Source: Zychaea mexicana (Eukaryota > Mucoromycota > Mucoromycetes > Mucorales > Lichtheimiaceae). From it: a DNA stretch of 64,000 nt. The stretch is taken from assembly GCF_025766255.1 (NCBI RefSeq), contig NW_026516681.1, positions 372,001-436,000 on the forward strand, written 5' to 3'. Positions 23,719-34,946 of the stretch are shown one piece after another (the stretch's first letter is position 1; every line of letters starts with the position of its first letter). Below the pieces are notes generated by a model. The model did not search any database, was not told the origin of the DNA, and saw only the letters and a program-made list of their open reading frames with translations. The translations under genes were made by a program, and so were the position numbers.

Positions 23719-25268
23719 ATGGCCTCCAGAGTCTTTGCTACTGCCCTGCGTGCTGCTTCGCGCCGCGCTGCCACCATCCGTCCCACTGCTGCTGCTGCTC
23801 GTCCCTTGTCTGCTTTGGCTACTGCTAACTTGAAGCAGTCTGCTGTCAAGGTTTCGGTAAGGATTACGCTATTTCATTTTTCAAACTTTTGATTTTTCTT
23901 AAAAAAAAAAGCGCGTGTCATCTGTCTATCAGCTTAGTAATTCGAACCATCATTGTTCTTATTTTATTTTTGACAGGCTGCCTCGCAGATCCGTGGCTAC
24001 AAGACCTTGAACTTTGGTGGCACCGAAGAAACCGTCTACGAGCGCTCTGACGTCCCCAAGGAAAAGCTCTTGGAAACCTTCAAGGATGATACCATTGCCG
24101 TCCTCGGCTACGGTCCCCAAGGTCGTGGCCAGGCCTTGAACTTGCGCGATAACGGCGTCAACGTCATCATCGGTCAGCGTGAGGGTAAGACCTACCAGCA
24201 GGCTATTGAGGAAGGCTGGGTTCCCGGCAAGAACTTGTTCCCTGTCTTGGATGCCGTCGAAAAGGGTACCGTTGTCATGAACCTCTTGTCCGATGCCTTC
24301 CAGAAGGACATCTGGCCCCAGATGAAGCCTCTCCTCACTCCCGGCAAGACCTTGTACTTCTCGCACGGTTTCTCTATCATCTACCGCGATCAGACCGACA
24401 TTGTTGCCCCCAAAGGTAAAGAAAATGATTGTCATTACAGCCAATAGTGTGTGTTACGCCCAGGGAAGATAGATGGTGGTGTAATTATTTCGAGGGTTGG
24501 CGGCCAGAAAACTAAAAATTATCGAATTATAGATGTTGATGTGATCTTGGTCGCCCCGAAGGGTTCCGGTTTCACTGTCCGCCGTCTATTCCAGGAGGGC
24601 CGTGGTATCAACTCGTCCTTCGCCGTCTACCAGGATGCCTCTGGCAACGCCCGTGACCGCACTATCGCCCTTGGTATCGGAATCGGCTCTGGCTACATGT
24701 ACGAGACCACCTTTGAGAAGGAAGTTTACTCTGACTTGTTCGGTGAGCGTGGTGTCTTAATGGGTGCCATTCAGGGTCTCTTCCAGGCTCAGTACGAAGT
24801 CTTGCGTGCCAATGGTAGGTTTTTTTTTATCAAATATTTCAGAGTCGGGACTAGTGGTGCTTATCGGGGAACAAGTGCATATATTAACCGGGATGGTTTG
24901 TGCAATCTATTATAGGCCACTCTCCCTCTGAAGCCTTCAACGAAACCGTCGAAGAAGCCACCCAGTCCCTTTACCCCTTGATCGGTGAGCGTGGTATGGA
25001 CTGGATGTACGCCAACTGCTCCACCACTGCCCAGCGTGGTGCTCTTGACTGGTGGCGCCCCTTCCACGACGCCTCCAAGCCCGTCTTTGAGCAGCTCTAC
25101 GAATCCGTCAAGAATGGCTCGGAAACCGCTCGCTCGCTCGACCGCAACTCGCAGCCCGACTACCGTGAGCGTCTTGAGGAAGAATTGGCAGAGATCCGCG
25201 AGTCTGAGATCTGGCGCGCCGGCAAGACTGTCCGCCAGCTTAGACCCGAGAACGTTGGCAAGGACTAA
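23719..25268 (+). CDS. ILV5: Ketol-acid reductoisomerase
   Basis: Mitochondrial NADPH- and Mg-dependent enzyme that isomerises and reduces acetolactate, the product of ILV2. Exons 23719-23856, 23977-24415, 24533-24814 and 24916-25268 join in phase, giving 403 residues, the fungal class I length. The first exon is a Ala/Arg-rich presequence (MASRVFATALRAASRRAATI). Motifs: Rossmann glycine loop AVLGYGPQGRGQALNLRDNG, FSHGFSIIY, LVAPKGSGFTVRRLF, the metal-binding segment DLFGERGVLMGAIQGLFQAQ, and C-terminal TAQRGALDWWRPFHDA. Codon use is biased to C-ending codons, as in highly expressed genes. A (CA)n run follows the stop. Confidence 0.97.
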
Positions 25269-26001
25269 AGGAGATCATTGCCATTGCACACACACACACA
25301 CACTTACACAAAACGCACATCTCTTTTTTTCTCCCTTTATCCATAATCTCCTCGTTTTTCCATACACATTGTATAACTAACAAAAGTTCCCTTTTGCTTT
25401 CTTTTTTCTTATCCAAAAGAATTCCCTTCATATTTACTCTCTGTCGCTATCACACTAGCAAACTTGTTCTTTTTGCATCAACATCTTCTTATGTATAAAA
25501 AATGTTACCTTCGTTTTTAATTCGCTTAAAAAAAGTTAGGCTTACATGATTATTAAAGCCGCTCAACCCAATAAGATGAGTTGATCTTATCCAAAATCTC
25601 ATGCATTTCATTTCCGAACATGTAGTATGTTTGATCCGTCCATCAAAATCTATAATCCATATTCCATCATTATACTGAATCGGACAAGCTCCTCTTTACT
25701 AGGAAAGCTACATGACGTGGTTGACCTAGCAACCAAACTGTCATTGTATCCACTTTGTTTCCGTCACCATGGCAGCGTCACCATGGCAGCGAAAGATAGA
25801 ACAGTGACATGGGCGGCCACTCCATCACCAAGCGGATGGATAATGCAACAGCCAATCAAATCACGCATAAGCAGGTTACGAAAGGTGATTCATACCCACG
25901 GCTATTGCGAGCAACCCACTGACAGGTTTTAGCTCTCTCTTCTTCTCTTAAACTTTTCCACTCCTCCCCCCAACCCTTTCCACACAACTCTTATACACAA
26001 T
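25269..26001. other. ILV5 3' UTR and LEU2 promoter
   Basis: Begins with a short (CA)n run after ILV5 and ends in a pyrimidine-rich leader before the LEU2 ATG. A 14-base direct repeat (GTCACCATGGCAGC) lies near 25763-25790. I find no exact TGAGTCA site here. Confidence 0.5.
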
Positions 26002-27377
26002 ATGGTCAAGAAAATCTCCATTGTATGCCTTCCTGGTGACGGTGTCGGCCCTGAAGTCGTTGGCGAGGCCGTCAAGGTTTTGCAAAAGGTCGCTGAACGT
26101 CGTGCTCAGGCCTTAGATGTCGAGTTTGAATTCAAGAATGAACTCATTGGTTTGGCCGCTCTTGAAAAGACAGGTAACTTTATATATCTGTGACGACTTA
26201 GAAAAGAACTCTGTGAAGGGAGGAAAAACAGAGGAATTATGTCTTTGCATAAGTGTACTTATACCAAGTTACTTTTTTTTGGTGGAATCCCGCAATTAAA
26301 GGTGAGCCTTTGCCTGATTCCGCTTTGGAAGCCTGCAAGGGTGCCGACGCCATCCTGTTGGGTGCTGTTGGTGGCCTTCCCGGTGCACAGATTGGTAGCG
26401 GACCACGCCCTGAACAAGGCTTGTTGAAGCTGCGCAAGTCGCTTGATTTGTATGCCAACCTTCGACCTGTCGTGTTTGCTTCTGACAGCTTGACAAGTCT
26501 GTCACCCCTCAAGGACCACGTGGTCAAGGGTGTCGAATTTGTCTTTGTCCGTGAATTGGTGGGTGGTATTTACTTTGGTGACCGCAAGGAAGCTGGCGAG
26601 GATGGCAAAGGTAAATTATCAATTGGAGGGAGAAGAAAGAGTAAATTTGAACGGAAAATGGAGTACAGGAACCAGGAGCAGGAAAGATGGAAGGAAAAAC
26701 TCATAATGTGTATGCGCTTTCCATGTGATCTAGCCTATGATACCCTTCCTTACTCCCGTGAAGAAATTGTCCGCGTCACGCGTCTTGCTGCCTTGTTGGC
26801 ATTGAAGCAGAACCCCGTCGGCAAAATTCACTCGATCGATAAGGCTAACGTGCTGGCCACGTCGCGTCTCTGGCGCAACGTCGTGACCGAGACTCTCGAC
26901 AAGGAATTCCCACAACTTCAATACGAACATCACTTGGTCGACTCTGCCGCCATGGCCATGGTCCAGAACCCCAAGAAGCTCAACGGCGTCGTCTTGACTG
27001 AAAACATGTTTGGTGATATCCTTTCCGACGAAGCTTCCGTCATTGTCGGCTCGCTCGGTCTGTTGCCTTCGGCTTCGTTGAACGGTTTGCCCGATGGCAA
27101 GAGCAAATGTGTTGGTTTATACGAGCCTATTCACGGCTCTGCTCCTGATATTGCCGGTCAGAACATTGCTAACCCCATCGCTACCATCTTGAGTGTTGCC
27201 ATGATGCTCCGTTACTCCCTTGGCTTTGAGCAGGAGGCAAAGGCTGTTGAGGATGCTGTTCGCCAAGTCTTGGATAACGGTCTTCGCTCGCGTGACTTGG
27301 GCGGTGAACAGTCGACCACGCAGATCGGTGAAAAGATCACTGAAGTACTGGGTGGTGTTTTGGATGCTTTGAACTAG
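26002..27377 (+). CDS. LEU2: 3-isopropylmalate dehydrogenase
   Basis: NAD-dependent oxidative decarboxylation of 3-isopropylmalate, a step of leucine synthesis. Exons 26002-26173, 26302-26610 and 26734-27377 join in phase, giving 374 residues. Motifs: [30 protein letters not shown], the substrate-binding [29 protein letters not shown], the metal site [20 protein letters not shown] and the NAD-binding [19 protein letters not shown]. No presequence is seen, consistent with a cytosolic enzyme. The second intron (123 bases) is a multiple of three with no in-frame stop, so unspliced mRNA would stay open and insert 41 residues; family alignment from memory shows no such insert. Confidence 0.96.
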
Positions 27378-27802
27378 ATGGAAATCTGATTTTTTGTACA
27401 TAATTATTTTTAAATATGAAAATTCTACTTGCTTTTTGTACGTGTTACGTTGATTGGGTTTCATTGTGTTGAATGTTGATATGGAGGGAGTTGCAGTCTT
27501 TTATTGTACATATAAAACATTGCATCAAGCTTGTAAAGTGGTTGAGCTTATGGAAGAGAAAACGGTGCTCTGTGAATTTCTATGCGAGAACAACGCTGTT
27601 GCATGCAGTGTGTATCAACGCTTTTACTTTGTTTGCTTAAGTATGCCTTCCCTACGGGGTTTCCAGTCCGCTCGTGCAGATGATACTCATCTGTTGTAAC
27701 ATATAGTAATCAATGGTATCAAGAGTGTCTTGTACTTATATACGGATTTGATTCAGATGTTCTACAAGTGACTGGGCACAGTTATATCAGTGGGTAGTTC
27801 CA
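27378..27802. other. LEU2 3' region
   Basis: T-rich 3' flank of LEU2. No gene supported. Confidence 0.4.
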
Positions 27803-28245
27803 TTACTCGTGCACTTCCATGTTCGACCAAAGCGTATACACATTCTGCTACCAGCCGCAATATGTACGTTTTCTTTCAAAGAGCTTTGCCGAGAGCATCA
27901 TTCACTTACCGCATCGGTGATACCAAGGTCGACCAAGGTATTTAGGGTGTCCTTAAGCTCCTTTCCGAGCTGTGAGGAGCTGGATTGCGGTCGGTTGTTC
28001 AATGAATTTCCTGATGGTTTGACTTTTACAGTACATAATGGAGTTATAGGAGCAATGTTTAGCGGCAACAGTAAGCTCTCCACCCTTCTCGAGCGCGCCA
28101 ACGGCAGCTTCAATCTATCGATCATAGCAAGTATTCCTTTTCTGTCGCGAGCCCTGCTATCTGGGTCCGCGTTAAGAGCGGCAGCTTCATGTGAGCATAT
28201 TGTGAAGACGTCAAATTGACTATATTTTGTGTGCTCTAGTCGGTT
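27803..28245 (-). CDS. Small unrecognised coding region, 5' end uncertain
   Basis: A long open stretch to 27910 ends at a consensus donor (GTAAGT) and joins in phase to a last exon at 27847-27803 (QNVYTLWSNMEVHE, then stop). The visible protein contains FDVFTICSHEAAALNADPDS, RKGILAMIDRLKLPLARSRR, an S/Q/N-rich linker and QLGKELKDTLNTLVDLGITD, a predicted amphipathic helix. The stretch probably begins with an intron acceptor (CTAG) near 28239, so upstream exons may exist; coding-like minus-strand relics occur further upstream. I recognise no family. It may be a real small gene or the surviving end of a decayed one. Confidence 0.35.
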
Positions 28246-31200
28246 TTATACCTAGGTGTTTATCTGTGAGTATCTATGAGTACATGTAGTAAATATTTCA
28301 CCAAATGCATGTAGATTTAAGTGCCATTCAAGAAACAGTCGTACGTTTAAGCCTTTAAATGCTAACAAACCCGGTTACTAGGCGTGAAAGTATCGTTCGT
28401 GGTCGTTACTGTTGTTGCGCCATTTATCGCTGGTCACACGCTCACTCAACTTGAAGCTAACCGATGGTCCTTGTTGCTACAGCTGTTTGCGAGGCGATGA
28501 CGATCGGGATGACTGCACTTGAGCTGCTACTGCTATTATTCAGCATGAGAAAACAATCAACAATAGAAAATAAAAGATACTAGGTGCGTATCATTATACA
28601 GTTATTGAGATGTATAGTGTTCGTCATTCTTGACAGCAGACGACCGGATGTTAATAGCTCAGGCTTGACTCTTTAGAGGAATACAGTGTCATCAGCATTG
28701 TAATTCACATTTTCTGTTGTTCTCAGTGGTGTTTATTGTGCTCCTCTACAAGAAAATTCAAATGACAGATCAGATATAACACCAGGCAATTACGTAGAAA
28801 ATGGAGCAACAGCTAAAAGAACAAGAGTGTTTGCTGGTTACTGCTGCCACCTTGTAAAGGGAATACTAAGCTCGAGGTTTAGCTGTTGCTGTTTAGATGT
28901 CGACACGCAGTTAGAAACGCTAACTTGTCGACCAGGTATGTTATACATAGCGGATAACTGATGAGTGACGTTGCCATATTTGGTATTGCCCTTGTCGCGA
29001 GTAGTCGACGACGACTTTGTTAAACATTTGAAGCCATGCTTTACTTTGGCACTAATAACGGGCGACGAGACGAGTTCAAAGCACTGTATGGAGCTTTTTA
29101 TTCTAAGAAACAGTAGCAGCACTTTGGTACCATCAGTAGCGTTTGTTGGTAGCGCCCCGCTCATTGTTTGTTATAACTGTTTCGGTGACAGCATTATACT
29201 CAACACAGATAACGTTGTATAATCTGAGACGATGATTTTGCAAGGGGACTGAAGATACGGAGCGTAAAAAGCGGCGACGCCGACGTTGGAGGGATGAAAA
29301 GAATACAAAGTAAAGAATTGGCTCATAGGAGTAGCATGAGTAGTACCAGAAACCCGGTACCGAAACTACACACAAGAGCATACACATATATAATCTATCA
29401 AATAATAAACGTTTAGTTAGTACACAGTAGCGCCACATAGAAAGATAAATTAAGGTATCGGTTGACCACTGCTAGCTATTGAAAAATGTAAAAAGAAAGC
29501 AAAAACAATAACCGCGACCTGCAAGTGTGGCTAAAAAGATAAAGTAAATTTTGTTTTGCTAATATTTGTAGACTGCCTGATTATATCAATCCTTTTTTTA
29601 ATATACTGTATTGTGCATATGCACATGCGCTACCAACACTTCTTACCGTTTTAAAGCTAAACGTAAGGGAGGGTGCAGTAAGAGCGAAGATAAGTTCGCT
29701 CTCTAGAAAATCACACTATCATCAGGCAAAACTGCAGCATAAACAAAGCACAATACTGTACATCATAGCATATTATGCTTTCACTTCAAATTTCGTTCAC
29801 GTCGGTCTGATTTTTAACCATTAACCTGAGCCCAGTTTGATTACTATACATGTGTACTACCGATATTGCTGCTACTTTTGTCATTTCTACACACTTTTCT
29901 GTTCGCTAAATCTAAAACTCTGGTATTCCCTGGTACATTTCTGAACTGAACTAAGTATTGTTAGGCCTGCAGTGTCGAGCTAGTACTTTAATTTTGTGGT
30001 TCATATCATACGTATTTGCATTTCTAATATCATGTGTCCAGTGTGCATATTATTCTGTGTATTTTTATCCAACTTTCCCCCGCGTAAAAAAGTAAGACAC
30101 ACAGTGAGGTAGCCCGCATTCCATTTAGGTTGTATATGTATGCATAATGTACATGCAGCAGGAGCGAACCTGATCATCCGACTTCACTTCTGCAGACGCT
30201 AAAGCGGAAAACAACCGGGTTCCAGACCATATGTCAATACACTGATATAGATTAATATGTTTGCTGCACGCCGCCATCGTAGAGCAGTAGTGGTAGCACA
30301 AAGTTGCCCGGTCGTTTTTCTATTATCACATCATCCGCACAATTTCGATCGGGGTAGTAATGATCAATCTTCTCGTATGCTGTGATAGATGATGGTGTTG
30401 TACGAATGGACTGGTGATTTTGTCGTTTTAGTTTGAACAACGGGTAACGATAGTCGGTTCTACTACATATCTCAGTGTACAACCCTTCATGCATGAAAGG
30501 GAAGCAACATATAATCTCAGCCCGAAGGTAACACGGGTTTCAAACGATGCATTCAACTATTTTGTGAACATCTATTGCATGGCGACAAAGCAAAACTAGA
30601 CTCACCATTACAGGTTGAGACTATCACTATGGTAATACTGCTTCCAGCTACACAATTCATGAGGGTAAATTACGCCCAGCGTGTGAAGATCAGTATTTGA
30701 TCTACATCCATACACGAATTTAAATCTTTTGAAAAGGAATACCCTGCAGCTCAGATCTTCACGCGTAATAGAGCACCCCGTGAAAATGGAAATGAAAGAG
30801 ACCACCAATCCGTGATACGCGATCTAACACGCGTATTAGCCTCTGTTGTTTCCCTCTCCAATATTGTTTGTTACATGTCAAAGCATATATATCACGATAC
30901 CGTCTGCATGTGCACTGCTTTACCCTTAAAATCGATCGAGAACAACAACATTTACCCGAAAACGAATGCAAAAGGAAGGTTGCTGAACGCCAAGTTGCAT
31001 ACATTTTGTATACCTCAAGTGGCTCGTTTTCTATACGGGGGCCGCTTTAGAGGCCGCCGTTCCTTCCTCATTCTTACCTGGAAATAGACGCCTTTTGTTA
31101 ATGCAATATGTTCTCTGTGTACAGTTTTTCAGATATAGACTTACTAACATCCCAACGAACTACAACGACAGACGCCGCCGCCACAATTCCTCTCAAAGTC

Positions 31201-32171
31201 AGCCGACCCGGTCGGTGCCACAACAAAAGAGTCCTTCTACAGCTCAACGTCGTAGCCTATACATGTTCGAGAACGCGTCGTATACATATTCTTTCCTCAA
31301 TAACTTTGAAGTGGTAATGTGACAAAATGACAAGTTTCAAACAAGAAAGCTTGGGTAATAATAAACATAGATTGCTATTCCAAATATCGTAAATAATAAA
31401 ACTTGTTGGTTCTCATCAAATCGTGGGTCATTTGACAAATAACAATCATGCAGACAACCGGAACAGTTTGCTTTTGGGCATTTTTCTATGGATGCAATTA
31501 TAGTTTTGCTCACCATATAAACTTTATAAAAACACTTCTTTGAAACATGTAGTATATAATGCATGTATGTATGTCTGCTGCTCTGATCCCCTCTTTACTG
31601 GGAGGGGATGCATGGTTTAAGCTGAGCGAGTATGTTCGGCTAACTGTCCGAAAAAAGAAGAAAGGCCAAGACATAATGACCCTTTTCTACCATAATCCAC
31701 GCGCGGATGCGCGTTTTCATAAGCTACGTCTTACCCTCCCCCAAATCTCCATTGACAAGCTGCGGGGCTTTTTCCGAGTCCATGGTCTCTCCCCCATGAT
31801 CGATCAAAGATGGACGGGACCTCTTTAGCGGGCTTTTATGATTGATATAAATAAACGTATATGCTCCTTATTTAGCAACCGTCCGAACGAAAGTAATTAG
31901 GAGAAACGGCATTGCGGACTAGATTAGCCGCCGACGTTGAAATTTTCTTACCATAAGCTCAGAGAAGTGCGAGCTATATGCGATATGCACTAGTGCATAT
32001 ATAGAGAGAGGGGGTGAGGGAGTGAGAGAGAGGGAGCATCAGCAAAAATAAGATTAAGCACACAGCAGCAACACAAAAACACGTTCAACGCGTCAAGTAC
32101 ACACATATAAATAAGCTCATGCCAAGAAAGCTCACAAAGCCCACTTTCTTCTTTCTTCTTCAAATCACATA
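28246..32171. other. Relic-rich intergenic region
   Basis: Nearly 4 kb, AT-rich, with no confident gene. Coding-like stretches: minus 28533-28398 (QQGPSVSFKLSERVTSDKWR, one internal stop in a Q run), minus 29164-28838 (SIQCFELVSSPVISAKVKHG and a Ser/Thr/Gln-rich end), minus 30494-30252 (ending IIEKRPGNFVLPLLLYDGG) and plus 31559-31828 (RKKKKGQDIMTLFYHNPRAD). I cannot connect them by splicing or name a family. The last 200 bases, with a purine-rich GAGAGAG run, are the likely promoter of the next gene. Confidence 0.4.
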
Positions 32172-33269
32172 ATGTCATACCACCAGCAGACCTCTTACTC
32201 TTCGGAGCAGTCTTCCTTCACCTCAGAAGAGGTTCGGTACACCACCCAGCAAACCTCTTCCAACCAGCAGCCTACTTACCAGGTCCAGCAGTCCTATCAA
32301 TACCAGCAGCAGCAATCGTTCAACAGCCTGTCGGTCACTTTCATCGGCGCCAACTTGGACAAGGATGTCGAGAAGCTCGGCAAGCAAGACCCCTATGTCC
32401 AATTCACCTATGACTTCAGCGACTCCAAGTCATACCAGCAGACTTTCACTCACAAGGATGCAGGCAAGACTCCCCAATGGAACCAGACCTTCAACTTGCC
32501 ATACTCTGGTGCTCCCGACCTTTTCATTGAGGTGATGGACCAGGAATCCACCGGTGCTGACGAACTGATCGGTTTTGCTGCCATCCCCATCCGCCAGATC
32601 CGCCCTGGCCAGCCCTTGAGCAGCTCGTTCCAGGTCTATGATATCAAGTCCAACTCAATCGGTGTGGTCCAGATCACTTTCACGACTCAGCCTGGCCAGC
32701 AGGGCTATCAGCCACAAGGTATGGGTCAGTCCTACGTGCATGAAGGTCATTTGAAGCGCTGCAAGTCGCTCCGCAACAAGGGTGTTGCCACAGACGTTGC
32801 TGGCGTCGCCATCGGTGGTGCCCTCGCTATTGGCGCAGGTCTGTTGGGAAAGAAGTTGTATGACGACCGCAAGGAGGAGAAGGAGCAACGCGAAGAGGAA
32901 GAACAGCGCCAGAAGGAGGAGCAGGAGCGTATGGAACGCGAGAAGCAGCGATTGGAGCAAGAAAAGAAGCAGCTCGAGCAGCAGAAGCGTCATCAAGAGG
33001 AGGAGCAAAAGAAGCGCCATGAACACGAGAAGAAGCAACAGCACCACGGTGGTGGCTCATCTCATCACGAAAGTGATGGCGGCCATGGTCATGGTCATTG
33101 TCACCAGAAGCAGCAAAGCGACTGCGCTGACAGCTGGAACCCCGTCGGCACGTATGCCCCTGGCGACAAGGTCGAGTACCACGGCCGAACGTACATGTGC
33201 TTGCAGGGCCACACCTCAAACCCAACCTGGATGCCTGGTGCTGCTCACTCCCTCTGGCAGCCTTGCTAA
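32172..33269 (+). CDS. C2 domain / chitin-binding fusion protein
   Basis: Single exon, 365 residues. Order of parts: Q/S/T/Y-rich tail (1-50); C2 domain (about 51-170), with LSVTFIGANLDKDVEKLGKQ then DPYVQFTY and FIEVMDQE; a glycine-zipper-like hydrophobic segment (about 206-230, GVAIGGALAIGAGLLGKKLY) that could insert into a membrane; a charged E/Q/K/R coiled coil (about 231-295); a His/Gly-rich stretch; and a C-terminal CBM5/12-type chitin-binding module (about 318-365; SWNPVGTYAPGDKVEYHGRT, with Trp/Tyr aromatic residues and an ending WQPC). No signal peptide is visible, so a chitin-binding module on an apparently cytosolic C2 protein is unexpected. A role at the plasma membrane/wall interface or in unconventional secretion is inference. 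Confidence 0.85.
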   Translation: MSYHQQTSYSSEQSSFTSEEVRYTTQQTSSNQQPTYQVQQSYQYQQQQSFNSLSVTFIGANLDKDVEKLGKQDPYVQFTYDFSDSKSYQQTFTHKDAGKTPQWNQTFNLPYSGAPDLFIEVMDQESTGADELIGFAAIPIRQIRPGQPLSSSFQVYDIKSNSIGVVQITFTTQPGQQGYQPQGMGQSYVHEGHLKRCKSLRNKGVATDVAGVAIGGALAIGAGLLGKKLYDDRKEEKEQREEEEQRQKEEQERMEREKQRLEQEKKQLEQQKRHQEEEQKKRHEHEKKQQHHGGGSSHHESDGGHGHGHCHQKQQSDCADSWNPVGTYAPGDKVEYHGRTYMCLQGHTSNPTWMPGAAHSLWQPC

Positions 33270-33439
33270 ATATAATACCCTTCAGCTGCTAATAGTCCCT
33301 AAAACCTCTTTTTCTCACGCAAACAAATACTCGCTCATTCACACATCCGCATAACGCCCACATCGTTGTCCAACAGCCCTTTGCACACAAGAACTTTTAA
33401 AATAGTTGTAATAAACACGTCCTGTAAAAAAAGGGAATT

Positions 33440-34407
33440 TTATTTCTTTCTCATAAGGTATAGCTTGAGTCTGTCCCTGGTGTATATGCTCCGTTTAGGA
33501 TCGTCCATAACCTAGCATAGCACAATAGCCGCATGCGTTAGCCTCTTCTTCACCTTAATGTGCATAGAGCAAAACAAGATGTATGTTACCTCTGTCAGGG
33601 TAAAATGTTTCCGTGCCATATTGAAGAATCGCTTGTCTGCATTCCTCCGTTTCCGGTAGCTCATGTAAATCTCCGTGTCCTTGTCTGCCAGCGCAAGCAG
33701 AGTATCCACAAGCGGCTTGAATGCGACTTCAAGATAGACACAGTCCGATGCCAAAATCACGTCGGGAGCACGGCACGCTTCCGGAACCTTTTCTAATTCG
33801 CCCCAATCCAAAACGCTTGCTTCTACTTTATCTTGCACATTATTGAGCCCGATGTTTTGTTGCATCAACCGCATCATGGGTCTATTCAGCATCATATATG
33901 GACCAAGGTCGAGTTAGCAGTGTTACTTGAAAAAAATTCTCACTACACACTTACACTATAAGGGGGAAAAAAGCCTTACATTTGGTCGGTCAACACCATG
34001 TTATCAAGGCTCGGACAGCCCAATGCGACCGCAAGGCCAACCAAACCCGTACCAGCGCCAAGCTCAATCACTTTTTGTCCCTTGAATAGGGTGTCATTGA
34101 GCTGCTTGTTCTTCCACAAAAGGTAATCAATCAAGACAGTAGCCGCTTCCCATATCCGTCCACCGCAACCGCCTCGTAGGTCCTCTGCCAGCTGCACACC
34201 TTGCGGCAGTAAGTCGAACTTTGAGTTCGACACAGCCCCATAGGCAGGAATCGGATTACTGCCCACAAAATCCAATCGTCGGAATGGATCATTGTCATTA
34301 CTGCTACTATTACTAATAACACTATTGCGATCGGAATCGTAACCTGTGGCCTCCAGTCGAAGGAGGATATTGTCCTCCATTTGTGCGAGCGCAGTGGAGC
34401 TCATAGC
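33440..34407 (-). CDS. EFM6/METTL21-type protein lysine methyltransferase
   Basis: SAM-dependent class I methyltransferase. Exons 34407-33980, 33881-33590 and 33511-33440 join in phase, giving 263 residues. Motifs: GGRIWEAATVLIDYLLWK, the SAM loop KVIELGAGTGLVGLAVALG, LTDQ followed by PMMRLMQQNI, the [DE]xx[YF]-like ASDCVYLEVAFKPLVDTL and a C-terminal RRNADKRFF...HFTLTEV then DDPKRSIYTRDRLKLY. These fit the fungal elongation-factor methyltransferase EFM6 and human METTL21 group; EFM6 acts on eEF1A in yeast. The start at 34407 (MSSTALAQMEDNILLRLE) is preferred over 34521, which would add a hydrophobic stretch. Confidence 0.8.
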
Positions 34408-34946
34408 TATACTTGCAAAGAATGAATAAAGGTAAAGGAAAATGCAAAACGATGAAAGTAAAAAGGCGAAAAAAAAAATACTTATTTTGGGCCGCGTATA
34501 TCCATCATTTCCTGACACCAATCAATGAGCAGGACTTCTTGTAATTTGGGGAGGTATGTGCTGCTGCTGCTGTCAGCCCAACTGTTTTTTTCCAACTCCT
34601 CCCCTTCCGTACCCACACGCGTTTACAAGAGCGATAAGGACGGCTTTTAATCCGTACGATGAATGATAATTGGTTGGTCCGTGCTCTTGAAACCCAACTC
34701 ACTCTGCTGTCAATTGCTCACTAGAGCCAGTCAGCACTCGGTGTCACTAAGCAACACTTGTCTATATTATCATCCAAGAAACAGCCATGTTAATTGGGGC
34801 GTAATTATTATGGCTACCTTCCTGTCAAGCAGCGAGTGCATATGTATCAGAGTATGATTTTTGGATGTGCAGATTTATTTACAAGTCAATAGCAGCCAGT
34901 AAGTCTGGGATATATAAAGTGCCTCTTCTTTGGATAGATCCCTTCC
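34408..34946. other. Intergenic
   Basis: Promoter side of the methyltransferase gene and 3' side of the next minus-strand gene. No gene seen. Confidence 0.4.

Noticed and set aside
26253..27377. A continuous 374-codon frame as the LEU2 coding region
   Set aside because: It starts inside intron 1 and reads through intron 2. The spliced model starting at 26002 gives the family N-terminus ([14 protein letters not shown]); the equal length of 374 residues is coincidence.
32655..33354. Overlapping long frames within the C2/chitin-binding gene (both strands)
   Set aside because: Shadows of the repetitive E/Q/K/R coiled-coil codons; the Leu-rich and Ser/Arg-rich translations are composition artefacts.
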